Shown here piece by piece: positions 1 through 11,144 of a DNA stretch of 24,895 bases. Position 1 is the first letter of the stretch; every line of letters starts with the position of its first letter. The position numbers and the translations under genes are program-made. Source of the DNA: Candidatus Flexifilum affinis (lineage in GTDB: Bacteria; Chloroflexota; Anaerolineae; Aggregatilineales; Phototrophicaceae); NCBI GenBank assembly GCA_016713325.1, contig JADJPJ010000088.1, positions 1 to 24,895 on the forward strand, read 5' to 3'. The notes under the pieces were generated by a model that saw only the letters and a list, made by a program, of their open reading frames with translations, was not told the DNA's origin and searched no databases.

Positions 1-60
1 GAGGCAAGTCCGCTCGATTACCCATAGAGTCATTTCATCAATACCTGGAGTATCCCCCTC

Positions 61-1866
61 ATGCAGCGCCTGCTCGATAACCCGTACTGTTTTGAAGACA
101 CCCGCAACGTTCACGTCCTGAGAAATGGGGCGGAGGCGGTGCTCATCTGATTTGGCAGCGGCGACGTGCCCGACTGCCCGGCGCAGATCGGCGTCGAACG
201 GCGGTCGCGGTGCTGATGACACACCACCACCGCCACCAGGGGCAGGACTGCCGCTCGCCGTCGCGGCCGGCATCCCGATCTGGGTGCCCCACACCGAGCA
301 GGACCTCTTCTGCCGCGTCGACGCCCACCGGCAGGCCCGCGAGATCGCCTGCAATCACTACATGCGCCAGGACCGCTTTTCTCGGCTGGAGCCTTAGCCG
401 ATCGCCGGGACGCTGGTGCGATCACTACCAGCAGACGTTCGCCGGGATGCGCTTCACTGTCCTTCCGACGCCGGGTCACACCACCGGCTCAACTACCTGT
501 GGACCGAAATGGGCGGCCAGCGGATCGCCTTCAGCGGCGACCTGATCGCCGCGCCGGGCAAGGGTGTGGAGCCTCTCGGCCACCCAATGGACGCACAACG
601 GCGCGTGAAGGCGTCGCGGCTGGCCTCGTCGCGCTGCTCGACCAGCATGATCGCGCCACGCCGGACCGGTTGCCGTTTTCTGCACGGCGCGCCGATGATC
701 GAGCCGATCGTCGCGATCGATCTGCTGGCAGACCGGTTGTCAAGCTCTGCAGTTTCCGCGGGAATAACTTGCGCCTGTACGAACTGCGCGAGTGGCCTTA
801 TCAGATCATCACCCCTCATCTGCTGATGCACCGGGCGTCAGTCACAATACCTTCGTGCTGATCTCCCAGAGCCGCAAGGCGCTCATGATCGATTTTGGCT
901 ACGACTTCATCACCGGCATCCCACTTGGGACGGACCGTGCTCTGCGCCGGCGGTGCATGTACACCTCCCGGCGCTCAAGCGGCAGTACGGCGTCGACCGG
1001 GTCGACGGGGTCCTCGCCGACACTTCCACGACGATCACGGGGCGGGCATCAACCTGCTGCGGACGGTTTAGGGGACGCAGCACTGGGCGCCGGAGTTAAT
1101 TGCCGACATCCTGAGCAGCCGCTCCAGTACGATCTGCCGTGCATCTGGTACGACCTGATCCCTTACGACCGCCGCCTGCCGCTGGAGACGCCGTTCACCT
1201 GGGAAGAATATTCCTTCACGCTGCATCCCCTGCCCGGGCATACCCGCTATGCCGTCGCCATCGCTTTCTGAGGTGGATGGTTATCGCGTGCTGGCGGCAG
1301 GCGATCAGCATCGTGCGGATGACGGGCTAAAACTGAACTACGTCTATCCCAATCGTTTCCCGACGCCCGGACTACGTGCTCAGCGCCGAACTCTACCGCC
1401 GGCTGAACCCCAACCTGATCCTGACCGGAAGCATTGGCGGCCATTCTGGGTGCCCTCCAATTATTTCGGCAAACTGGCGACGCTGGGCGATGCCGTGGAG
1501 CGTCTGCACCGGGAGCTGCTGCCGGACTCGCTGATCTGGGGACGGAAGGCTTTCTGGCACGGATCCGCCCTTATCAGACAGAGGCGCACGGCGAGCCGAT
1601 CGAGTTTCTCAGGTCGAGGTGCATAATCCCTACGACCGGCTGGTTCCAGGCGACCGTGGCGTGCTGGTCGCGCCGCCGGGGTGGCTGGGCATGGGCGGAA
1701 CAGCCATCATCCCGCTGGAAGCACGGGGTAAGGGCCAGGTGTCGTTACCGTGCGGCCGCCGCCCGACGATTTGCGCCCGGCCACGGCGCGCGCGGGTGCG
1801 GTGGATCTGACCATCGACGGCCATCGTCTGGCCAGCAGGCGAAGCCTGGTATCTGCCAGAGCGTAG
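61..1866 (+). pseudogene. Tandem metallo-beta-lactamase-fold hydrolase, multiply frameshifted
   Basis: Fragments in all three plus frames join into one protein of about 600 residues. It starts at ATG 61 (MQRLLDNPYC..., with GGAG at 47-50). The first MBL-type domain has a metal-site-like motif at 222-239 (read HHHRHQ, probably HHHRDQ originally) and later PTPGHTTGS and IAFSGDLIAAPGK near 465-560. A second MBL domain has a clear HFHDDH motif at 1021-1038 and a downstream PLPGHTRYA segment near 1230-1250. The C-terminal part (about 1600-1850, NPYDRLVP, APPGWLGM) looks like a beta-sandwich domain. Stops and frame changes occur roughly every 50-200 bases, so as given it cannot be translated whole. 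The substrate is unknown; hydrolase or oxidoreductase activity through a dinuclear metal site is inferred from the fold. The start could lie further upstream, outside the window. It may be a true pseudogene or an intact gene spoiled by sequencing indels. Confidence 0.6.
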
Positions 1867-1979
1867 TCCGTTATCAAGGCGTTCCATTGCACCAACTTAA
1901 GGGTGTGCGGCGGCCGCGGAGGCTGTAGGACGCGCAACGGCGCGTCTGATACCAGCGGACGCCCAGAAGGGCTTGTAAG

Positions 1980-2105
1980 TTCACACCCCCTGTTTCCCCG
2001 GCCCCCTCCACGCTGGCGCAAGGGAGGGGAGAAACTTGCGTCACCACAGTTGGTGATCGGGTTGGCGGGATCTCCCCTACGAAGCGGGGAAAATTAAGGG
2101 AGGGG
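1980..2105. repeat. Intergenic G/C-run repeat-like element with inverted repeats
   Basis: The gap between the MBL and GH2 remnants (1867-2266) holds no convincing coding sequence. Its core is built from C-rich and G-rich runs that can pair: CCCCTCC at 2003-2009 with GGAGGGG at 2023-2029, and further on a CTCCCC stretch with a GGGAGGGG stretch near 2070-2105. Such modular pyrimidine/purine-run elements are often dispersed in intergenic DNA of high-GC genomes. I see only this copy, plus a loosely similar one near 4925, so repeat status is inferred. Confidence 0.35.
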
Positions 2106-2266
2106 TTGAAACATCGCATAGGTGTATTGTGACCCACCCACGGTATCGCGCTCAACTACGGACAAGCCTAGAAGCGCGTCCCTACTGTCAGATCAAACTT
2201 CTGGTGAACCAGGCAGAGACCTTTTGCCCAGGTTCACACGGATACGGACACAGGCGGTGCATATGC

Positions 2267-4858
2267 ATGCTTTCGTTTCAATGGGATGACTGGCAGTTCA
2301 AGGACTTTATCGGCGAGGACTGGCGCTGGCGAGACTCCTCGCACAAACCGGCGACCCGCGACCTCCGTCTCCTGGCGGCGGGGCAGTGTGCCGGGCAGCG
2401 TGACGCACGACCTGTGGACAGCCGGCGAGGTTCCTGGATCCCCTATTTTCGAACGGAACAGCCTACTCCTGGAATGGGTTCCAGCGCGCACCTGGCTGCA
2501 TTAAAAGACGTTCCGCGTCGACGAGGCTGCGCGGCCGGCAGAGATCCGCCTGCACTTGGACGGGGTGGACTACCATGAGTTTTTTTCCTGAACGGCGAGC
2601 CGCTGGGATCCACACCGGCATGCCACCCCGCCGTCTTCGACGTGAGCGACCGTCTGAACTACGACGGCGACAACCTGATTGCCGTGGTCATCGAACCGGC
2701 TCCGCTCACAGAGTTGCAGGTAAGGCGGACCAGCTGCGTTCGCACCCACAAGAGCCGCATGACCTAATGGTGGTTTTTCTGCCCGCGCATGGTCCACCTG
2801 GGCATCTGGCAGGATGCTTCTCCGGGTCACCGGCAACCTGCGTATCGACGACGTGTTCGCCCGCCCGCAGCTCGCGCCGGACTTGCGCCGCGCCGAGGTC
2901 GCCGTCTCCTTCCGTCGAGTTGAGCGCCCTCCAGCCCGCAGTTGTGCAGATGCGACGACCCTCCGGCTGGGCGGCAGCGTCGTGACGACCGCCTAGCCGA
3001 CCGGCCGCGTTGCCCACCGGGACGACGCGCTGGGAGGACACCATCACGCTTGATGGCCGCGTCTGTGAGGCCGAACGGTCACGGGGATCAGCCGCCGTAT
3101 GAGGCCGAGGTGGTCGTAGAGGATTTCCATCCCCGACCGCAAGTGCGGAAGAAGGGGAGAGCGATCGCCGTATGGTGACGTTCGGCATCCGCCGCATCGA
3201 GTGGGCACCTTAACGAAGGTGCTGGCGTAAACGCGCTGCCCTACACGCTGCGGTCAACGGGCGGAAGATTCATCAAGGGCTGGAACTGGGTGCCGACGAC
3301 GGGATGCGTACGGCGTGCCTCGGCCTGACAAGCTGGCGCACCTCTTTCGGCTGGCGAAGAACGCCTACGTCAACCTGCTGCGGTGTGTGGGGCGGGTTTT
3401 GCTGATTTGAGACGGAGGCGTTTTACGCACTGGCCGACCGGCACGGCATTCTGATCTGGGAGGAATTCATCCAGTCCAGCTCCGGCATCGACAACACGCG
3501 CCGCCCGACTGGCCGGCCCATATCGACATGATGGTGCGCGAGGCGGCGCAGATTATCCCGACTGCGCAAATCCATGCCTCGCTGGAGCGGCGGTGCGGCG
3601 GCAACGAACCGACCGGCGGGGAGAGACTCCGGCCGCTGGACGACACGCATCCCGTGCTGGCCGCGCTGAAGGCCGTCGTCGCGCGCCTCGATCCTGACCG
3701 GCGCTGGCTGCCGACCTCGCCGACCGGCCTGGCCTCCCGGCAACACGCTGGAGAACATGCACGCTGACCCGGCTTCTGCTGCACGACGTCCATGGCCCGT
3801 GGGAGTTCCAGGGTGACCGGTCAGTACGCGCTGTACAACTGAGCACGTCGCTGCTGCACAGCGAGTTCGGCGTCGAGGGGATTACCAATCGCAAGGCGCT
3901 CGATGCCGTCATCGACCCGGCGCAGCAGCGCCCGGTGCGGCTGGACAACCCGCTCTGGCAGCATCTCGGGCGCGTGGTGGGTCAGGCGGGCCCAAGGGAT
4001 CACGCTACATTTGGCGCCCTGGTTCATGTCGAAATGCTGATCCGCCACCCAGTTCATGCAGGCGGAGGGGCTGCGCTATGCCCTGGAGGCCGACCGGCGG
4101 CGGGTGTTCTGCAGCAGTGGCACGCTCCCCGGGCAGTTCAACGAGCCGTACCCGATGGTTCGCCTGTACCTCCGCGGTCGACTACTTGGCCAGCCCAAGC
4201 CGTCGTACTATGCGGTGGCCCGCACCTATGCGCCGCTGACGGGTGATTTCGGCGAAGGTCTGTGACCGGCGCATGGCTGGGACAGCCGGCCTTCCACTGC
4301 CGAAATCTGGGCCAACCACTCCGGGAACGAGCCGATCCCGGATGCGCGGTTGATCGCGCGGCTGGTCCTGGTTGACGGCCAGGTCCACGCGCAGTGGGAG
4401 GCGACTATTTCCGCCGCCGCGCCGATCCCGGCGGATGGGGCGATGGCTTGACGGCGGTCGAGTGCCCTCTGGCTGGCCTGGCAGAGGTGTTCTTCCTCGA
4501 CCTGCACCCGACCGATCCATCCGGGCGTGATCTCGCGGCGAATCGCCAGGTTCACCCACGCCGCCAACCCCGCCCCACCCCTGGACGTGCCGGGGACCTC
4601 CCTCCGCATTGATGCCGACCGATCCGCTGCCGACCGGCGGGTGACGATCCCAGAACGACGGCGGCAAATGCCGCCTCTGGCGTCTGGCTGGAGGATGCGC
4701 GCGACGTCGGTAGTCCCGGTTCTGCCGAGTTAAGCGACAACGACTTCTGCCTGCTGCCCGGCGAGCCGCGGACAGTGGCGGTCGCCTGGTCGTCGTGCCG
4801 GAAGCCGGCTCGAACGCTGACGGCTGGCGGCTGGAACACCGATACGAAGACTCTGTAG
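2267..4858 (+). pseudogene. GH2-family beta-mannosidase-like glycoside hydrolase, multiply frameshifted
   Basis: Reassembling fragments from the three plus frames gives about 860 residues, the usual length for GH2 beta-mannosidase-like enzymes. The N-terminal jelly-roll is visible as WQFKDFIGEDW, PGSVTHDLWTAGEVP, EWVPARTWL, then a HLDGVDYHEFFLNGEPLG-type segment. The TIM barrel shows FRLAKNAYVNLLR, HGILIWEEF and the family motif HASLxxxCGGNE near 3573-3605, whose Glu would be the acid/base. LLHSEFGVEG at about 3851-3880 carries the likely nucleophile Glu. The C-terminal third (about 4290-4850) resembles the Ig-like beta-sandwich domains of the family. The start is ATG 2267. Expected activity is removal of non-reducing mannose or a related sugar. 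At least ten frame changes are needed to read it through. It follows another broken gene in the same orientation, so both may suffer the same sequence-quality problem. Confidence 0.7.
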
Positions 4859-4924
4859 GGCGGAGTGCCTGTCCAGGCTAGGCGTGGTCCCCCCCACCTA
4901 CCGCTGTGCTGCTTAGCAGAAGCG

Positions 4925-4970
4925 CCCTCCCGTTAAACGGAGAGGCACGACCGGAGGTCGGGGTGAGGGT
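4925..4970. repeat. Palindromic intergenic repeat-like element
   Basis: The gap 4859-5205 carries no gene that I can support. Inside it lies a compact set of nested palindromes: CCGTTAAACGG at 4930-4940, GACCGGAGGTC at 4949-4959, and outer CCCTC/GAGGG arms at about 4925-4929 and 4965-4969. This pattern (a run, a hairpin, a GACCGxxGGTC core, then GGTGAGGGT) resembles short dispersed intergenic repeats seen in many bacterial genomes. The rest of the gap, including the presumed promoter region of the hyp operon, shows no motif I would stand behind. Confidence 0.4.
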
Positions 4971-5205
4971 TCAGTGTGACAATCTCGTAACAACCACTCA
5001 ACGATGAACAATCCACTGTGTGCGCGTCCGGCTCCATCCCGGTCCGAGAGCCCCTGACCTGCCGATCGGTGATAACCGTTAGCGCCCATGCATGACGTTT
5101 ATCGGCCTGTCGATTCGACTCTCTGCGCCAGAATGCAGATGAGTTACACATTGCGCAACCCATCCGCGGGCATCTGAGTACGTAGGGGCAAGTGAGGGTC
5201 GCATC

Positions 5206-5587
5206 ATGCATGAGCTTCCGGTCACGCAAAGTGCAAGAACAAAGCGCTGCGTTAGGTCATGCGCAAGGACGCAGTTAATCACCAGTCTGTACCCGTGGTA
5301 GGCGATCTCTCGTCGATCGGCTGACGATCCCGTGCAGTTCTACTGGATATCATCAGTCGATACACCATTGCCGAGGGCGCGCAGTTGCATTTCTGAACCG
5401 CATCCCGACGCGTATGCTCTGCCTGAACTGCAATCAATCGTATCTGCCGGATCGCGGGACGCTGGCCTGCCCGAACTGTCAGAGCACCGACGTGCAGGTG
5501 TCGGCCGGAGACGAATTCCGCCTCGACTCCATTGAGATTGAGGTCGAACCGGCGGCACATGCTGCTGAACCCGTGACCGCAGATTGA
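5206..5587 (+). CDS. hypA: HypA, hydrogenase nickel insertion protein (frameshifted in this sequence)
   Basis: HypA is the nickel metallochaperone that works with HypB in [NiFe]-hydrogenase maturation. The start is ATG 5206, preceded by GAGGG at 5194-5198, and opens with the family signature MHELPVTQS, containing the nickel-binding His2. The central part is recoverable in mixed frames as ALRHAQGR, LITSLY, VGDLSSI, VQFYW and IAEGAQLHF. The C-terminal zinc ribbon is clean: MLCLNC then ACPNC (two CxxC pairs), followed by GDEFRLDSIEIE and a stop at 5585-5587. The span corresponds to about 127 residues, a little above the usual 113-118. Several indels between about 5235 and 5412 prevent continuous translation. 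It is first in a six-gene hyp operon and lies 17 bases before hypC. Because its partner genes look selected, I suspect sequence errors rather than loss of function. Confidence 0.8.
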
Positions 5588-5604
5588 GTTGAAAGGACGC
5601 TCCC

Positions 5605-5900
5605 ATGTGCCTGGCCATCCCAGGAAGATCACCCAGATTCATGACGTCTCCGGCCTGCTCATGGGCAAGGTCGATTTTGGCGGTGTCGTCAGAGAAGCCT
5701 GCCTGGCCTATCTCGAAGCGCCGCAGGTGGGCGATTACACGATGATTCACGTCGGCTTTGCCATCAGCAAAGTGGACGAAGAAGAAGCGCAGCGCACGCT
5801 GGAACTGCTGCGCGAACTGGGTGAGCTGGACGCCGAACTGGGCCTGGAAGAGGACCCGGCAACGGCTGTCTCAGACGTGCAGCGCGCAGAAGAGAAATGA
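5605..5900 (+). CDS. hypC: HypC/HybG-family hydrogenase maturation chaperone (one-base frameshift)
   Basis: HypC is a small chaperone that, with HypD, carries the Fe(CN)2CO unit and delivers it to the hydrogenase large subunit. The true start must be ATG 5605, with AAAGGA at 5592-5597 upstream, because it encodes the invariant MCLAIPG whose Cys2 is essential. Directly after this the frame changes: the expected GGA AAG ATC ACC is written ggaagatcacc at 5623-5633, one A short. From there KITQIHDVSGLLMGKVDFGG runs cleanly to the stop at 5898-5900. Adding one base gives 98 residues, a normal HypC length. A reading that starts upstream at 5589 avoids the shift but loses the essential N-terminal cysteine, so I reject it. 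The C-terminus is Glu-rich. Confidence 0.85.
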
Positions 5901-5910
5901 GGGCATTTCC

Positions 5911-6594
5911 ATGACGATGAAGACCATCCGGGTCCCTGTGGTTGAGGAAATCCTGTCGGCCAACGATCAACTGGCCGCGCAGAACCGCCGCGTGCTGGAT
6001 GAAGCGGGCATCTTCGGCATCAACATCATGGCTTCGCCCGGCGCGGGCAAGACCAGCACTATCGTCGCGACGCAGGAACGGCTCAAGGATAGGCTGCGCC
6101 TGGGCATGATCAACGGCGATCTGGCCACGTCGATCGACGCCGACCGCGCCGCCGCTGCCGGCATGCAGGCGGTGCAGATCAACACCGGCGGCAACTGCCA
6201 TCTGGACGCGGTCATGCTGTCGTCGGCGCTCAAGGCTATGGATCTGTCGTCCATCGACCTGCTGATCGTGGAGAACGTCGGCAACCTGATCTGCCCATCC
6301 AGCTTCCAGTTGGGAACGCACCGGAGCATCCTGGTGGCCAGCGTGGCCGAGGGAGACGATAAGCCGTACAAGTACCCGCCGATGTACCGGGGCGTGAACG
6401 CCGTGCTGATCAACAAGATCGACCTGCTGCCTTACGTGCGCTTCAGTATGGACACCTTCGTCAAGGGGGTGGAGATGCTGAACCCCGGCGTGACCACCTT
6501 CCCGATCTCCTGTACCACCGGCGAGGGACTGGCCGCCTGGACCGAATGGCTTTACGAGCAGGTCGCGGCCGGAACCAGCGAGCCCCGATCATAG
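5911..6594 (+). CDS. hypB: HypB, hydrogenase nickel incorporation GTPase
   Basis: HypB is the SIMIBI-class GTPase that powers nickel transfer from HypA to the hydrogenase large subunit. I chose ATG 5911 (MTMKTIRVPVVEEIL), 10 bases after the hypC stop with a GAGGG-type ribosome site overlapping that stop, rather than the longer frame opening at 5758 inside hypC. The protein has 227 residues. The P-loop ASPGAGKTST is at residues 41-50. The metal-site segment NTGGNCHLDA at 91-100 has Cys96 and His97, ENVGNLICP at 121-129 gives the third ligand region, and NKIDLLP at 168-174 is the G4 motif. There is no His-rich N-terminal nickel-storage stretch, so this is the simple form of HypB. The gene is intact. 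Confidence 0.95.
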   Translation: MTMKTIRVPVVEEILSANDQLAAQNRRVLDEAGIFGINIMASPGAGKTSTIVATQERLKDRLRLGMINGDLATSIDADRAAAAGMQAVQINTGGNCHLDAVMLSSALKAMDLSSIDLLIVENVGNLICPSSFQLGTHRSILVASVAEGDDKPYKYPPMYRGVNAVLINKIDLLPYVRFSMDTFVKGVEMLNPGVTTFPISCTTGEGLAAWTEWLYEQVAAGTSEPRS

Positions 6595-6613
6595 CGACTG
6601 GGAGCGCAGATCT

Positions 6614-8924
6614 GTGATGGACAGGGCGCTGGAAATCCATATCGAGGGTGTGGTGCAGGGGGTCGGGTTTCGGCCCTTCGTCTACAACCTCGCCCGCCAG
6701 CATGGCGTCCTTGGCTGGGTGCGCAATACGTCTGCCGGGGTCGATATCCATGCCGAAGGCCTTCCGGCTTCGCTCAAAGCCTTCGTCGCCGCACTGACCG
6801 AGCAGGCGCCACCCCTGGCGCGAGTCCATCACCTGAGCGTACGCACCGGCAAGTTCGAACGGCACACCAGCTTCTCGATTAGCGAGAGCGCGCCGGTCAC
6901 CGATGGCTTCCAGCCGATTTCGCCCGATATCGCCATCTGCCCGGACTGCCTGCGCGAACTGCGCGACCAGGCCGACCGTCGCTACCGCTACCCGTTCATC
7001 AACTGCACGCAATGCGGGCCGCGCTTCACGTTGATCCGCGATATTCCCTACGACCGGCCGTTTACGACCATGGCCGCCTTCCCTCTGTGCGACGACTGCG
7101 CCTCCGAGTACCACAGCCCGGCCGACCGCCGTTTTCACGCTCAGCCGGTGGCCTGCCCGGCGTGCGGGCCGCAGATATGGCTGGAAACCGACGGCAAAGT
7201 CGATCGGGGCGATGATGGACTTGCACGCGGCCGCCCGTCTGCTGCGTGAAGGGAAGATCGTCGCCATCAAGGGACTGGGCGGCTTCCATCTGGCCTGCGA
7301 CGCGACCAGCCCGGCCGTGGCGGAACTGCGCCGCCGCAAGGGCCGCGCCGCCAAGCCGTTCGCGCTGATGATGGCCGATCTGGCGACCGTCCGCCGGCAC
7401 TGTGAGGTGTCGGACGCCGAGGCGCGCCTGCTGACCTCGACCGCCGCGCCGATCGTGCTGCTGCGCCGCCGAAGCGACCCGGAGGGGCAGGCGATCGCCC
7501 CCGATGTCGCGCCGGGGCAGGCGACCCTGGGCGTGATGCTGCCCTATACGCCGCTGCACGCGCTGCTGCTCGACGAAGGGCTGCCGCCGCTGGTCATGAC
7601 CAGCGCCAACCACAGCGACGAGCCGATCGTCACCGACAACGAAGCGGCGCGCGAGTCGCTGGCCGATCTGGCCGACGCCTTCCTGATGCACGACCGCGAC
7701 ATTCACATGCGTACCGACGACTCGGTGATGCGCGTCTTCGAAGGCGCGGACCTGCCCGTGCGCCGGTCGCGCGGCTATGCTCCGTATCCGGTGCAGCTGC
7801 CGTTCGACGTGCCGTCGCTGCTGGCCGTCGGCGGCGAATTGAAGAACACCTTCTGCGTGATTCGCGACGCCTATGCCTTCATGAGCCACCACATCGGCGA
7901 CATGGAAAGCTACGAGACACTGCAATCGTTTGTGGGGGGCGTGTCGCACTTCGAGCGGCTGTTTCGCATCCGGCCGCAAGCCATCGCCTACGATCTGCAC
8001 CCCGACTACCGCGCGGCACGCTATGCGATCGCCCGCGCCGAAAAAGAAGGCCTCCTGGCGGTGGGGGTGCAGCACCATCACGCCCACATCGCGGCCTGCA
8101 TGGCTGAGCATGGCCTGACCGGCGAACGCCCGGTCATCGGCGTCTGCTTCGACGGCACCGGCTACGGGACGGACGGCACGATCTGGGGCGGTGAATTCCT
8201 GATCGCCGACTATGCCGGTTTTGAACGGGCGGCCTGCCTGAAGCCGGTGCCGCTGCCCGGCGGTGACGCGGCCACGCGCAAGCCGGCGCGTTTCGCGCTG
8301 AGCATGTTGCTGGCCTCCGGCTGTGCCCTGGATAGCGATCTGCTGCCGATCGCGGCGCTGACCGAAGCCGAGCGGACCACGATCCTGCGGCAGATGGAGC
8401 GCGGACTGAATGCGCCGCTCACATCGAGCATGGGCCGGCTGTTCGACGCGGTGGCCTCGCTGATCGGCGTCTGCCAGGCGGGCACCTACGAAGGGCAGGC
8501 CGCGATTGAGCTGGAAGCGGCTGTCGACGCGCGTGGCGCCGATGCCGCGGCTTATGCGTTCACGTACGAAGATGCGTTCGTCGACGCCTCGCCCGTCATT
8601 CGAGCCGTGGTCGCCGATTGGCGCGCCGGCGTCCCCGCCGGAGTCATCGCCGCGCGCTTCCACCAGGGTGTCGCCGAGATGATCCGCGATGTCTGCATCA
8701 CGTTATCGACTCGTACCGGCCTGCGCGAAGTGGCCCTGAGCGGCGGCGTCTTCCAGAATGTGACGCTGCTGGAAAAGACCGTGCCACTGCTGCGCGCGGC
8801 GGGATTGACCGTCTACACCCACAGGCTGGTGCCGCCCAACGACGGCGGGCTGGCGCTCGGCCAGGCGATGATCGCTGCGGTCCAACTGGGCCGCCTGGAT
8901 GCCGAGTCTGGCGGGCCGGGCTAA
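6614..8924 (+). CDS. hypF: HypF carbamoyltransferase (one-base frameshift near 7206)
   Basis: HypF makes the thiocyanate precursor of the cyanide ligands by transferring carbamoyl phosphate, via carbamoyl-AMP, to the C-terminal Cys of HypE. The N-terminal acylphosphatase domain shows [10 protein letters not shown] at residues 11-20. The zinc-finger domain has four CxxC pairs (Cys108/111, 130/133, 158/161, 180/183). The YrdC-like domain has [13 protein letters not shown] and [11 protein letters not shown], and the Kae1-like domain has [32 protein letters not shown] and [11 protein letters not shown]. The frame breaks at GGGG 7206-7209: with three Gs it reads [19 protein letters not shown] and the whole gene becomes an exact 768-residue frame from ATG 6617. 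GTG 6614 is an alternative start, with GGGAG about 10 bases upstream. As written, it is an N-terminal piece ending at 7249 and a 570-residue piece starting at 7212. A genuine split gene is possible but less likely. Confidence 0.92.
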
Positions 8925-8940
8925 AGAAGAGAGGATCTTC

Positions 8941-10055
<1,115 letters not shown>

Positions 10056-10059
<4 letters not shown>

Positions 10060-11137
10060 CCGACGACGTCCGCGAACCTCTGAATCTGGCGGGCTCGACC
10101 TGTCCGGCGCCGCTGCGCAACTACCCGACCGTGGTCATGGGCCACGGCAGCGGCGGCAAGATGATGGCCGATTTGATCACCCATCTCTTCGCGCCCCTGC
10201 TTCAAAACGACCTGCTGGCCCAGTTCGGCGACTCGACCATCTTTCAGGTCGGGGAAAACGGCAGCGCGTCGCGGTTGGCGATCAGCACCGACTCCTGCGT
10301 GATCAGCCCGCTCTTCTTCCCCGGCGGCGACATCGGCGACCTGGCCGTCAACGGCACGGTCAACGACGTGGCCATGAGCGGGCGACACCGCTCTACCTCA
10401 GCGCCGGCTTCATCCTCGAAGAGGGCCTGCCGCTGGACGATCTGGGGCGCATTGTCACGACCTTCGGCGCAGCGGCCGACGCGGCCGGCGTCAAGGTGAT
10501 CGCCGCCGACACCAAGGTGGTCAATCGCGGCCACGGCGACGGCCTGTTCATCAACACCACCGGCATCGGCGTGATTCCGCCGGGGGTGCACATCGCCGCG
10601 AACCGGGCGCGCCCCGGCGACGCCGTGCTGATCAGCGGCCCGCTCGGCGACCACGGCGTGACGATTCTGTCGGTGCGCGAGGGGCTGGGCTTCGAGTCGG
10701 AGATCCAGAGCGACACGGCCCCGCTCAACGGCCTGGTGGCCGATATGCTGGCAGTGACCAAAGACATTCATGTGCTGCGCGACGCGACTCGCGGCGGGCT
10801 GTCCGCCGTGCTCAACGAGCTGGCGACGGCCTCCGGCATTGGCATCGAGTTCGAGGAGAACCGCGTGCCGGTCAACCCGGCCGTGCGGGCGGCCTGCGAA
10901 ATGCTCGGCCTGGACCCCTTCTACGTGGCCAACGAGGGCAAATTGGTCGCTATCCTCCCGGCCGAACATGCCGACGCCGTCCTGGAGGCGATGCAGGCGC
11001 ATCCACTGGGACGGGAAGCGCGGCGCATCGGCACGGTGGTCGAGTCGCACCCTGGCATCGTGCTGGCGCGAACCGGCATCGGCGCACGGCGGGTGGTCGA
11101 TTTGCCGGCGGGGGAGCTGCTGCCGCGCATCTGTTGA
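10056..11137 (+). CDS. hypE: HypE, hydrogenase maturation factor (one-base frameshift near 10380)
   Basis: HypE dehydrates its C-terminal thiocarboxamide to thiocyanate using ATP and donates cyanide to the HypC-HypD complex. The start is GTG 10056, overlapping the hypD stop (GTGA). The N-terminal part contains GHGSGGKMM and, after [26 protein letters not shown]. The frame then breaks at GGG 10380-10382; one more G restores the expected [20 protein letters not shown], giving an exact 360-residue frame. Later motifs include [33 protein letters not shown] and the C-terminal LPRIC, whose final Cys is the carbamoylated residue. It is the last gene of the operon and converges on apbE with only 7 bases between the stops; no obvious terminator is seen there. 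Confidence 0.94.
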
Positions 11138-11144
11138 GTGGGCC

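Noticed and set aside
5589..5900. hypC starting at 5589 without a frameshift
   Set aside because: That start removes the invariant MCLAIPG with catalytic Cys2, which is present in another frame from ATG 5605 with a good ribosome site.
7206..7249. hypF as two genuine overlapping genes (acylphosphatase/zinc-finger part and YrdC/Kae1 part)
   Set aside because: One base in a G run restores an exact full-length HypF, and the same kind of lesion recurs in other genes here. It is kept only as an alternative.
7062..8663. 533-codon open frame on the minus strand opposite hypF
   Set aside because: Its product is rich in Arg, Gln, His and Gly and shows no domain motif; it is a high-GC shadow of hypF, whose own frame carries every family motif.
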